DNA of 64,000 nt, from positions 8,184,001 through 8,248,000 of the forward strand of contig NZ_CP034539.1 in the NCBI RefSeq assembly GCF_003963535.1. The letters are read 5' to 3'. Source of the stretch: Streptomyces cyaneochromogenes (lineage in GTDB: Bacteria; Actinomycetota; Actinomycetes; Streptomycetales; Streptomycetaceae). Below are positions 54,128 to 62,344 of the stretch, piece by piece. A model generated the notes under the pieces. The model was not told the DNA's origin and did no database searches. It saw nothing but the letters and a program-made list of their open reading frames with translations. Position 1 is the stretch's first letter; every line of letters starts with the position of its first letter. The position numbers and the translations under genes are program-made.

Positions 54128-55098
54128 GAGAACAGGGCATCCAGGTCGGGCTTCTGACCGCCGAAGATGCCGTCCTGCTCGCCGAGCGAGGCCAGCTTCT
54201 CCAGGGAGGCCATGTCGTACTCGGCCGGCCAGGTCGGCAGCGTCAGCTTCTTCAGCACCTCGCCGTCGATCTTGGTGTAGGTCGTGACGATCTGACGTGC
54301 CTCGTCCGGGTGCTCGGAGGCGTAATTCAGTGACTCGGTCACGGCCTCGGTGAACTTCTTCACCAGGTCGGGGTTCTCCTGGGCCAGCTTGGTGGAGGCG
54401 AAGTACGTCGCGATGGTGAGGTTCGGGTCGGTCTCGGCGAACGGCGACGCCACGACGCGGGCGCCCTGGCCCTTGGCGATGGTCAGCGCGGGCTCGCCCA
54501 CCCACGCGGCGTCCACCTGCCCGCCGTCCAGCGCGGCCGGCATCTGGTCGAACGGCATCTCGACGAACTTGACCTTCGAGGGGTCGCCGCCGTCCTTGCG
54601 CACCACCTCACGGACCGTGGTGTCCCCGATGTTCTGCAGGGTGTTGACCGCCACCGTCTTGCCGGCAAGTTCCTTGGCCGACTTGATGGGGCTGTCCTCC
54701 TTGACGGCCACCCCGCTGATGTCCTTTCCGGTGTCACCGGTGGAGGCGGTCCCGTTGACCACTGACTTGATCGGCACACCCTTGGTCTGGGCGATCATCA
54801 ACGACGTGACGTTGCTGAATCCGAACTGGAACTGGCCGCTCACCACGCCGGGGATGATCGCGGCGCCGCCCTGGGCGGTCTCCATTTTCAGGTCGATGCC
54901 GCGGCTGCTGAAGAACCCCTTCTGCTGCCCCAGATACAGGGGGGCCACATCGACGATCGGGATGATCCCGACTTTGACCTGGGTGGTCTTGTCCCCGGCC
55001 GCGGAGGACGCACCACCGGTCCCGGAAGAAGATCCGCATCCGGCCGCGGCTGCGACCGTCACTACCGCTATGGCAAGCCCGAGAACGCGCCTTTGCAT
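54124..55098 (-). CDS. SsuA/NMT1-type substrate-binding lipoprotein
   Basis: The 324-residue product starts at ATG 55098. The signal peptide ends in the lipobox AAAAGC (Cys21), followed by a Ser/Gly linker. The mature part has VKVGIIPIVDVAPLYLGQQKGFF, FSNVTSLMIAQTKG and AELAGKTVAVNTLQN-type blocks of the NMT1/SsuA family. It captures the substrate for the importer. First gene of the importer operon; the promoter should lie in 55100-55300. Its substrate may be an aromatic compound fed to the module at 56-64 kb, by proximity only. Confidence 0.9.
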   Translation of the reverse strand: MQRRVLGLAIAVVTVAAAAGCGSSSGTGGASSAAGDKTTQVKVGIIPIVDVAPLYLGQQKGFFSSRGIDLKMETAQGGAAIIPGVVSGQFQFGFSNVTSLMIAQTKGVPIKSVVNGTASTGDTGKDISGVAVKEDSPIKSAKELAGKTVAVNTLQNIGDTTVREVVRKDGGDPSKVKFVEMPFDQMPAALDGGQVDAAWVGEPALTIAKGQGARVVASPFAETDPNLTIATYFASTKLAQENPDLVKKFTEAVTESLNYASEHPDEARQIVTTYTKIDGEVLKKLTLPTWPAEYDMASLEKLASLGEQDGIFGGQKPDLDALFS

Positions 55099-55295
55099 GG
55101 GGGCCTCCTGAACAGGAACGAGTGCGTGCGCATTGCGAACATTCGTCCGCGTGCCGAACAAATGCAAGCGGAGATTATGTCCCTGCCCGAATCGCGTCAA
55201 TGGGTTGCGTCGAGGCTCCTCCCGGAACCGCGCCCTGCCGCCTTCTCCAGATCCAGACATGTTCCGACGGGTGCACCCCGGCAGCAGCAAGCCTG

Positions 55296-55584
55296 AGGCG
55301 CGGACGCGTCCAGCGAAGACCCAGGAGTCCTGCTCCGCGCCGCGGTCGACCACCTTGGTCACCCGCTCGTGGGGGTCCTCGCCCCGGTAGCGGGGTACTT
55401 GTCGGCGTGGTGCACGCCCGCGCCGAGGACGTTCGTCACGGCGTCGGAGTTGTCGAGCCGCACCTTGGTGTTCGTGCCCCCCGACCGAGCCGCCCTCGGC
55501 GGTCACGTAGAGCTGGGACTCGAAGCGCATCTGGTTGTCGTTCAGGTTGCCCGGGACCGTCACCCGTGCGCCCTCGCGGGTCAG
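55296..55584 (-). pseudogene. GH95 alpha-fucosidase-like remnant, frameshifted
   Basis: Minus-strand pieces read VTVPGNLNDNQMRFESQLYV and TAEGGS (about 55476-55584), then DNSDAVTNVLGAGVHHADKYP and RYRGEDPHERVTKVVDRGAE in different frames. This order matches the mid part of GH95 alpha-L-fucosidases. At least two frameshifts are present. Confidence 0.6.
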
Positions 55585-55653
55585 GCGCTGCGCACCGCAC
55601 ACGTCGCCGACTACCGGGGGCTCTTCGACCGGTTTTCCCTGGACCTCGGCCAG
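55582..55653 (+). pseudogene. GH95-like remnant in opposite orientation
   Basis: The plus strand reads RTAHVADYRGLFDRFSLDLG, the segment that in GH95 proteins follows the piece found on the minus strand next to it. The two pieces meet head to head at 55582-55584, indicating an inversion. Confidence 0.55.
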
Positions 55654-55654
55654 T

Positions 55655-55922
55655 GCCTCCCCGACGCCGCGCGCTCGTCTCCCGCGCCGACAAGGTGATC
55701 GTCCACGAAGCCGTCCCCGCTCCCCGGCCGGACGATCGGCACCATGCTGAGCGATGGCACCGCCCTCGACGGCCTGCCTTCGAGTGTGGGCTTCACGACC
55801 AGGGCCACCGTCGCGAGCGGCTCTGCCACCTCCATCTCGGGCGCCTTCCAGTCCATGGCCCGAGTGGGATCGTGCTTCGACTGTGAGGATGCTCAGGTGC
55901 CGCTCCGGGCGGTGGCCTGACC
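55655..55922. other. Unassigned debris
   Basis: Frames are open but do not match a family I recognise. A plus-strand stretch with DGTALDGLPSSVGFTTRATV near 55745 could belong to a decayed enzyme. Confidence 0.3.
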
Positions 55923-56043
55923 CGGGTGGTGGTGGCCGACGTCGGCTACGGGCAGAACGCCGACTTCCGCGACGGCCCGCACGGCCGGGGCATCGGCTAT
56001 GTGGTGGCGATCCGGTCGGACGTGACCGTCCACCCCCTCGACG
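55923..56043 (+). pseudogene. IS701-like transposase remnant
   Basis: About 40 codons contain VVVADVGYGQNADFRDG and GRGIGYVVAIRSDVTVHP, matching the conserved ADxGYG core (catalytic Asp region) of IS701-type transposases. Flanking transposase sequence is missing. Confidence 0.65.
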
Positions 56044-56079
56044 TGCGGTCCACCGCCCTGGCGTGGGTCCGGAACCGGC

Positions 56080-56391
56080 CGCAAGCGCAGATCCTTCGAG
56101 GTCGTACGCGCCAAGCGGTGGGTCGGCACCGGCAGCCTCCACGTGACCGGCCTCTCCGACCGCGACCCGCAGTACAAACTGCCGGTCGTCGAGCAGCTGC
56201 TGGGGGCCGCGCTCCGCACCGACGCCCTGGTCACCCTCGCCGCCACGCGCACCTTCCCGGTGAAGCGGCCGCCCTCGGGGACACTGATGAGCGCCATGCA
56301 TCACGGCGTCCCCAACCGGCATTGGACCGCCCCGGAGCCGATCACCAATAGTGCTGGGCATGGGCGCAGACGCCGTGACGGAGGTTCGCCG
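56080..56391 (+). other. Unrecognised open segment before the hydrolase gene
   Basis: A plus-strand frame reads RAKRWVGTGSLHVTGLSDRD and KLPVVEQLLGAALRTDALVT. It looks coding-like but has no start or full domain and I do not recognise it. It runs in frame toward the hydrolase, whose own ribosome site (GGAGG at 56380) marks the real start at 56392. Confidence 0.35.
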
Positions 56392-57489
56392 ATGACCATC
56401 TCCCCACCACCCGCAACCGCCGAGCCGGCCCGTGCCGCCTCGCCGTTGACGATCAGCGAGCAAGGCGCTTTCTGGGTCGGTGTCGGGCGCAAGCCGACCG
56501 AGGCCGGGACCGCCGCCCAGGCCGCGATGTACGCCCAGTACCAGATCCCGGCCGATCTCCGGCATCCGCTGCCCGTGGTGATGGTCCACGGGGGCGGCGG
56601 CCAGGGCTCGGACTATCTGTCGACGCCGGACGGGCGCCCCGGCTGGGCCACCCGGTTCCTCCAGGCCGGTTACGCCGTGTACGTGGTCGACCGTCCAGGT
56701 CACGGGCGCTCCCCGTACCACCCCGATGTCCTCGGGCCCATCGAGGGCGCGGCGCCGACGTACGAGTTCATCCGCTGGCTGTTCTGCGAGGGGGCGGGAC
56801 GACCGGGCAGCCAGTGGCCCGGCAGCGGCGAGGTCGGCGACGACTCCGCGTTGGACCAGTTGATGGCGAGCCAGGGCCCGACGCTGCCCACCTTCGCCGA
56901 GAACGAGGAGCAGATGCGGCGCTGCGGGGCCGAGTTGCTGGACCGTATCGGACCGGCCGTGCTGATCACCCACTCCATGGGTGGGCCGTTCGGCTGGCTG
57001 GTCGCCGATGCCCGGCCCGGGCTGGTGAAGGCCGTTGTCTCCATCGAGCCGATCGGGCCGCCGTTCACCGAACTGCCCGGCCTCGGAAAGCTGGAGTGGG
57101 GGCTCACCGCCGCCCCGATCACTTACGAGCCGCCGGTAACGACCCCCGACGAACTGCGCCTTCGGCTGCGCGAGGCGGGGGGCGACGGGCTGCAGGACTG
57201 TCTCGTCCAGGACGAAGAGGCAGGCGCCGTGCGGTCCCTGCCAGGGCTCCAGGGCTTCCCGATCGCCGTGGTCGCGACCGACCACTCGCCGTTCGCGGCG
57301 TTCCAGCACGGTGTCGCCGACTACCTCGTCCAGGCCGGTGCCGACGCCGAGTTGCTGCGCCTGGCGGACCTGGGGCTCACGGGCAACGGTCACCTGCCCA
57401 TGGGCGAGAAGAACTCCGACGACGTGGCCGAGGCACTGATGGCCTGGCTGAACAAGCGGCTGGCGGCTGTGGAGGAAACGTCCCGATGA
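56392..57489 (+). CDS. Alpha/beta hydrolase
   Basis: The 365-residue protein has an alpha/beta hydrolase fold: oxyanion loop VMVHGGGGQGSDY near residue 62, VYVVDRPGHGRSP, nucleophile elbow LITHSMGGPFGW (Ser near 200), and a late His in LTGNGHLPMGEKNSDD. The GGGG oxyanion motif suggests activity on esters with bulky groups. It starts at ATG 56392 and overlaps the monooxygenase gene by 4 bp, so it probably releases or processes a phenolic ester or a ring-cleavage intermediate for that module. Substrate unknown. Confidence 0.85.
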   Translation: MTISPPPATAEPARAASPLTISEQGAFWVGVGRKPTEAGTAAQAAMYAQYQIPADLRHPLPVVMVHGGGGQGSDYLSTPDGRPGWATRFLQAGYAVYVVDRPGHGRSPYHPDVLGPIEGAAPTYEFIRWLFCEGAGRPGSQWPGSGEVGDDSALDQLMASQGPTLPTFAENEEQMRRCGAELLDRIGPAVLITHSMGGPFGWLVADARPGLVKAVVSIEPIGPPFTELPGLGKLEWGLTAAPITYEPPVTTPDELRLRLREAGGDGLQDCLVQDEEAGAVRSLPGLQGFPIAVVATDHSPFAAFQHGVADYLVQAGADAELLRLADLGLTGNGHLPMGEKNSDDVAEALMAWLNKRLAAVEETSR

Positions 57490-59252
57490 CAACCGCGACA
57501 ACCGTGCCGACCGTCGAGACCGATGTGCTCATCGTGGGAAGCGGGCCCGCGGGAGCGAGCGCCGCACTGGCGCTGAGCACCTATGGCGTGCCGAACGTCA
57601 TGGTCACCCGCTACTCGCGCCTCGCGGACACGCCCCGGGCGCACATCACCAACCAGCGCACCATGGAAGTGCTGCGTGACCTGGGTGTCGAAGAGGATGT
57701 GATCGCCCAGGCCACCCCGCAGCATCTGATGGGCAACACCGTCTTCTGCACCGCCCTCGCGGGCGAGGAGCTCGGCCGGCTGAGGTCCTGGGGCAACGAA
57801 CCGCTCGTGCAGGCCGCGCACGAGCTGGCGAGCCCCACCCGCATGTGCGACATGCCGCAGCACCTCATGGAGCCGGTGCTCGTGAACGCGGCCATAGCAC
57901 GCGGAAGCCGACTGCGGTTCGGCACCGAGTACTTGTCGCACGAGCAGGACGCGGACGGCGTGACCGCCACGGTCCGCGACCGGCTGCGCGGCGACACGTA
58001 CACCATCCGCGCCAAGTACCTGATCGGCGCGGACGGCGGCCGCAGCAAGGTGGCCGAGGACGCCGGGCTGCCGATGGGCGGCCAGATGGGCGTGGCCGGC
58101 AGCATCAACATCGTCTTCGACGCGGACCTCAGCAAGTACGTGGCGCACCGACCCGCCACCCTCTACTGGGTGCTGGCGCCCGGCGCGACCGTGGGCGGCA
58201 TCGGCGCCGGCCTGGTGCGCTGCGTACGGACGTGGAACGAGTGGCTGATCGTGTGGGGCTACGACGTCGACGCCGGGCCGCCGGACCTCACCGAGGAGTA
58301 CGCCCTGTCCGTCGTCCGCAAGCTGATCGGCGACGACGAGATCCCGGTGACCATCAAGTCGTCCTCCGCGTGGACGGTCAACGAGATGTACGCCGAGACC
58401 TACTCCAACGGCCGTGTCTTCTGCGCCGGTGACGCCACGCACCGCCACCCGCCGTCCAACGGCCTCGGCTCCAACACCTCCATCCAGGACTCCTACAACC
58501 TCGCCTGGAAGCTCAAGCTCGTCCTCGACGGCACCGCCTCCCCGAAGCTCCTCGACACCTACACCGCCGAACGCGCCCCGATCGGCCGCCAGATCGTCAC
58601 CCGCGCCAACAAGTCCATCGGCGAGACGGCACCCGTCTTCGAGGCGCTCGGCGGCCTGGCGCCGCAGACCCCCGAGCAGCTGTGGCGGAACATCGCCGCC
58701 CGCAAGGACGCCACCACGGAGGCCGAGGAGCAGCGGGCGCGGCTGCGGGAGGCGATCGCCTTCAAGGCGTACGAGTTCAACGCCCACGGCGTGGACCTCA
58801 ACCAGCGCTACACCTCCGCCGCGATCGTCCCGGACGGCACCGAGGACCCCGGCTTCGCACGCGACCCCGAGCTGCACTCCCAGCCGAGCACCCGCCCCGG
58901 CGCCAAACTCCCGCACGCCTGGCTCTGCGCGGGCATCCGCAACCTGTCCACCTTGGACCTGGGCGGAAACGGCCGGTTCACCCTGGTCACCGGCATCGGC
59001 GGCGAGCCCTGGACGGAGGCCGCCCGCATCCTCGGCAAGGAGTTCGGCCTGGAGATCGCCACGGCGCTCATCGGCCCCGGCCAGGAGTACGAGGACCCGT
59101 ACGGGGACTGGGCCCGGCTGCGGGAGATCGGCGACTCGGGCGCGCTGCTGGTGCGGCCGGACAACCATGTGGCCTTCCGCCGCCAGGACGCCACCGGTGA
59201 CGTCACGGCCGCACTGGGCGACGCGCTGCGGCAGATTCTCGGATGGGGCTGA
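57486..59252 (+). CDS. FAD-dependent phenol hydroxylase (TfdB/RolH-like)
   Basis: The 588-residue protein has the FAD motif VLIVGSGPAGASAALAL near residue 14, RAHITNQRTMEVLRDLGVE, the second motif LIGADGGRSKVAEDAGL, and VFCAGDATHRHPPSNGLGSNTSIQDSYNLAWKL, shown here as the GD and DSYNLAWKL sequence regions. This is the aromatic hydroxylase group that includes 2,4-dichlorophenol hydroxylase and the resorcinol hydroxylase RolH. The following genes encode hydroxyquinol 1,2-dioxygenase and maleylacetate reductase, so hydroxylation of resorcinol (or a related phenol) to hydroxyquinol is the best guess. The start overlaps the hydrolase stop. Confidence 0.9.
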   Translation: MTTATTVPTVETDVLIVGSGPAGASAALALSTYGVPNVMVTRYSRLADTPRAHITNQRTMEVLRDLGVEEDVIAQATPQHLMGNTVFCTALAGEELGRLRSWGNEPLVQAAHELASPTRMCDMPQHLMEPVLVNAAIARGSRLRFGTEYLSHEQDADGVTATVRDRLRGDTYTIRAKYLIGADGGRSKVAEDAGLPMGGQMGVAGSINIVFDADLSKYVAHRPATLYWVLAPGATVGGIGAGLVRCVRTWNEWLIVWGYDVDAGPPDLTEEYALSVVRKLIGDDEIPVTIKSSSAWTVNEMYAETYSNGRVFCAGDATHRHPPSNGLGSNTSIQDSYNLAWKLKLVLDGTASPKLLDTYTAERAPIGRQIVTRANKSIGETAPVFEALGGLAPQTPEQLWRNIAARKDATTEAEEQRARLREAIAFKAYEFNAHGVDLNQRYTSAAIVPDGTEDPGFARDPELHSQPSTRPGAKLPHAWLCAGIRNLSTLDLGGNGRFTLVTGIGGEPWTEAARILGKEFGLEIATALIGPGQEYEDPYGDWARLREIGDSGALLVRPDNHVAFRRQDATGDVTAALGDALRQILGWG

Positions 59253-59258
59253 GCGGCC

Positions 59259-60146
59259 ATGGACCTCACCGCGAAGACCGGGACGACCGAGAAGACCGCG
59301 ACGACGACGTCGGTGCTGGAAAGCTTCGCCCACACCTCCGATCCCCGACTGCGCGAGGTGCTGGCCTCCCTGACGCGTCACCTGCACGATTTCGTACGGG
59401 ACATCGAGCCGACCCAGGCCGAGTGGGAGCGGGCGATCGACTTCCTCACCGCAACCGGGCACATGTGCGACGACACCCGGCAGGAGTTCATCCTGCTGTC
59501 GGACGTCCTGGGTGTGTCGATGCTCGTCGAGACGATCAACGACCACAAGGCCGCCGCCGCGACCGACTCGACGGTGCTCGGCCCCTTCCACATGACCGAG
59601 TCCCCGGTCCGTGAACTCGGGGCGAACATCGATCTGGTCGGCGGCGGCGAGCCCTGCGTGATCAGCGGACGGGTCGTCTCCGTCGACGGCACCCCGCTGC
59701 CCGGCGCGACGCTGGACGTGTGGCAGGCCGACGACCAGGGCTTCTACGACGTCCAGCAGCCGGAGAAGCAGCCGCCGGGTAATGGGCGCGGGCTGTTCAC
59801 AGCGGACGCGGAAGGGCGGTTCTGGTTCCGCTCGTGCGTTCCGAGCCCGTATCCGATTCCGACGGACGGACCGGTCGGCTCGCTGCTGGAGGCGACCGGC
59901 CGCCACCCCTACCGTCCGGCCCATGTCCACTTCATCGTGGGCGCCGAGGGGTACAGCCCGGTGACGACGCACATCTTCGTGGCGGGCAGCGACTATCTGG
60001 AGTCGGACGCCGTCTTCGCCGTGAAGGAGAGCCTGGTCGAGGAGTTCGTCGAGGTGGACTCCCCCGAGGAGGCCGCGGAGTTGGGCCTGGCCAACCCCTT
60101 CCGCCGGGCGCGCTTCGACATCGTGCTGCAACCGGTGATCGCGTGA
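59259..60146 (+). CDS. Hydroxyquinol 1,2-dioxygenase (intradiol)
   Basis: The 295-residue protein has an N-terminal helical dimerisation domain (residues about 20-110, with FLTATGHMCDDTRQEFILLSD) and an intradiol catalytic domain with GPFHMTESP, VSGRV-like VISGRVVSVDGTPLPGATLDVWQ and HPYRPAHVHFIVGAEGY. The iron ligands are Tyr and Tyr in YDVQQP and PYPIP-YRPAH, and the two His in HVH. The sequence resembles hydroxyquinol rather than catechol dioxygenases. It converts hydroxyquinol to maleylacetate. Its N-terminus has a low-complexity Thr/Lys stretch. The stop overlaps the reductase start (GTGA). Confidence 0.9.
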   Translation: MDLTAKTGTTEKTATTTSVLESFAHTSDPRLREVLASLTRHLHDFVRDIEPTQAEWERAIDFLTATGHMCDDTRQEFILLSDVLGVSMLVETINDHKAAAATDSTVLGPFHMTESPVRELGANIDLVGGGEPCVISGRVVSVDGTPLPGATLDVWQADDQGFYDVQQPEKQPPGNGRGLFTADAEGRFWFRSCVPSPYPIPTDGPVGSLLEATGRHPYRPAHVHFIVGAEGYSPVTTHIFVAGSDYLESDAVFAVKESLVEEFVEVDSPEEAAELGLANPFRRARFDIVLQPVIA

Positions 60147-61222
60147 GGGAACGCGCCCTGGACTTCACCCACCAGGCCCAGCCGATGCGCGTCCTCTTCC
60201 GGTCGGGTGCCGTCCCGGACGCGGTGCCCGACGAGGTCGCGCTTCTCGGCCTGCGCCGCGTCCTCGTGCTGTGCGACCACCATGGCCTGGACACGGCCCG
60301 TGCCGTCGCCGCGTCTCTAGGCGACGCCTGCGCCGGGCTGCACGCGGGGGCGGTGACGCACGTCCCGGTGGAGGTCGCCGACCTGGCCGTCGAAGCGGCT
60401 CGCGAAGCCCAGGCGGACGGCTGCGTGGCGGTCGGCGGCGGTTCCGTGACCGGCCTGGCCAAGGCCGTCGCGCTCAGGACCGGCCTGCCCATCGTCGCCG
60501 TCCCGACGACGTACGCCGGATCGGAGATGACACCCGTCTGGGGCCTGACCGAGGGCGCGGTCAAACGCACCGGGCGCGACCCGAAGGTGTTGCCGCGCAG
60601 CGTCGTGTACGACCCGCTGCTCACGCTCACCATGCCGCCCGTGGGGTCCGCGACGAGCGGCATGAACGCGATCGCGCACGCCGTCGAGGCTCTGTACGCC
60701 CCGGACTCCACTCCGATCGTCTCCCTCATGGCGGAGGAGGGTGTGCGGGCGCTGGCCGCGGCCCTTCCCGAGATCGTCGCCGACCCCTCGGGGCATGACG
60801 CGCGCAGCCGCGCGCTGTACGGGGCGTGGCTGTGCGGTGCCTGTCTCGGCGCCACCACCATGGGGCTGCACCACAAGCTCTGCCATGTGCTCGGCGGCAC
60901 CTTCGACCTGCCGCACGCCGAGACACACGCCGTCGTCCTGCCCCATGTGCTGGCCTTCAACGCGCCGGCGGTTCCCGAGACACTGTTGGCGCTGCGCCGG
61001 GCGCTCGATGTCCCGGATCCGGTACGGGAGTTGCACGAGCTGGGCGAGCGTCTTGGCATCCCGCGATCGCTCGCCGAGCTGGGCCTGACCGCCGCCGACG
61101 TGGACCGTGCGGTCGATGTCGCTCTCGGGGCGCCGTACGCGAATCCCCGCCCGGCCTCCGCCGACGATCTGCGCGCCGTCCTGCACGCGGCCTGGGCGGG
61201 CGAGCCGCCGTACGGCGGCTGA
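60143..61222 (+). CDS. Maleylacetate reductase (iron-containing alcohol dehydrogenase family)
   Basis: The 359-residue protein starts at GTG 60143. It has the dehydroquinate-synthase-like fold with VAVGGGSVTGLAKAVAL (NAD site), PIVAVPTTYAGSEMTPVWG, the His-rich segment LHHKLCHVLGGTFDLPHAETHAVVLPHVLAFN, of which LCHVLGG and HAETHAVVLPH are the metal-region blocks. Maleylacetate reductases differ from other family members in this region. It reduces maleylacetate to 3-oxoadipate, which then enters central metabolism. It is convergent with the LysR gene, with 6 bp between stops. Confidence 0.92.
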   Translation: MRERALDFTHQAQPMRVLFRSGAVPDAVPDEVALLGLRRVLVLCDHHGLDTARAVAASLGDACAGLHAGAVTHVPVEVADLAVEAAREAQADGCVAVGGGSVTGLAKAVALRTGLPIVAVPTTYAGSEMTPVWGLTEGAVKRTGRDPKVLPRSVVYDPLLTLTMPPVGSATSGMNAIAHAVEALYAPDSTPIVSLMAEEGVRALAAALPEIVADPSGHDARSRALYGAWLCGACLGATTMGLHHKLCHVLGGTFDLPHAETHAVVLPHVLAFNAPAVPETLLALRRALDVPDPVRELHELGERLGIPRSLAELGLTAADVDRAVDVALGAPYANPRPASADDLRAVLHAAWAGEPPYGG

Positions 61223-61228
61223 CCGCTT

Positions 61229-62128
61229 CTACCGGGCGAGTTCGGCGTACGGAACGCCGCTCGCACGTCGGGCCACCCGGCGTGCGACCTCGGCGAACGC
61301 CGGGGCGGCGGGCGAGTGACCGGCCTCCGGAAAGGCGACGGCGGCCACCAAGCCGAGGGTCTCCTTCGGAGCGACGTTCTCCACTCCCGGGTGCGGGAAC
61401 ATCCGGGTGGCCGACAGCGGCATCAGTCCCACCATGTGCTGGTAGGCGATCTTCAAGGACACGTCCTGGGCCGAGCGGGCGTGGAAGCCGACCGTCGGGG
61501 CGTCGTCCCCGTTTCGTCCGCCCAGCCAGAAGTCGAGGCCCGGCTCGGGGGTGACCCAGGGCTGATCGAAGACCTCGGTCACGTCCACCGCGGCTGCCCC
61601 AGCCAGCGGATGCCCCTTCCACAGCGCGAGGGAAGCGGGCTCGGTGAAGATCGGTACGCGTGTCACGCCCGGCATGTCGACGTTCAGGGGCAACAGCGCC
61701 ACGTCGTGCTCGCCGGCCAGCAGCGGGTCGAGCCCCTGGTGGAAGTCCGCTTCGTGCACCCGGATCGTGGCTCTGGGATACCGCTCGCAGAACGCCTCGA
61801 TGACCGGATGCGTCAGCTCCGCGAGAGCCACCCCGTAGAGCGCGACCCGCACCTCGTCCCGTTGCCTGGCCCTGATGGCGTCCGCGGCGGCGGCGAGCCG
61901 CTCGGCATCGGCCAGCACGTCGCCCGCCCGTTCGAGCAGTTCCGCGCCGTCGGCGGTGAGCGCCACATGCCGTTTGTCGCGGTCGAACAGCTGGACGCCC
62001 AGCTCACGCTCGAGGGCGGCGATCGATCGCGTCAGCGCGGGCTGGGTGAGGTGCAGACGCTCGGCGGCGACCCGGTAATTCAAGATCTCGGCGAGCGCCG
62101 AGAAATGGCGCAGGTTCCGGAGTTCCAC
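61229..62128 (-). CDS. LysR-type transcriptional regulator
   Basis: The 299-residue protein starts at GTG 62128. The winged helix occupies residues 1-60 (FSALAEILNYRVAAERLHLTQPALTRSI, in part), with a linker helix and a LysR substrate-binding domain having VRVALYGVALAELTHPV and the two-lobe fold to about 285. It is divergent from the flavin-dependent monooxygenase gene and convergent with the reductase, so it most likely controls the 62.3-64 kb genes and perhaps the whole module, with an aromatic pathway intermediate as coinducer. Confidence 0.9.
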   Translation of the reverse strand: MELRNLRHFSALAEILNYRVAAERLHLTQPALTRSIAALERELGVQLFDRDKRHVALTADGAELLERAGDVLADAERLAAAADAIRARQRDEVRVALYGVALAELTHPVIEAFCERYPRATIRVHEADFHQGLDPLLAGEHDVALLPLNVDMPGVTRVPIFTEPASLALWKGHPLAGAAAVDVTEVFDQPWVTPEPGLDFWLGGRNGDDAPTVGFHARSAQDVSLKIAYQHMVGLMPLSATRMFPHPGVENVAPKETLGLVAAVAFPEAGHSPAAPAFAEVARRVARRASGVPYAELAR

Positions 62129-62247
62129 TCAGCCCTCCAGAAAGGCGGGGTCCACGACGTTGTGGTCCGCGCCAGGTTACAGCGCGCTTCCCCGCACGTC
62201 ACCAGGCAGAAATGTGCGGCATTCCCGTCACCTCCTCCGACCTGCTG

Positions 62248-62266
62248 TGATGCACGACACTCATCA
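62248..62266. promoter_or_regulatory. LysR-type operator candidate
   Basis: TGATG and CATCA arms enclose 9 bases and contain an exact T-N11-A core. It lies between the LysR start and the divergent monooxygenase gene, where a LysR recognition site is expected. Confidence 0.5.
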
Positions 62267-62344
62267 AGCCCCGGGTTACCGGCATTGGACGGTCCTTCGC
62301 CGCGCTGCCAACACTCCTTTCAGGCCGACCCAGAACACCAGCGG

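Noticed and set aside
57390..60131. 913-codon minus-strand frame antisense to the catabolic genes
   Set aside because: The plus strand has three recognisable enzymes with overlapping starts and stops; the antisense product has no motif.
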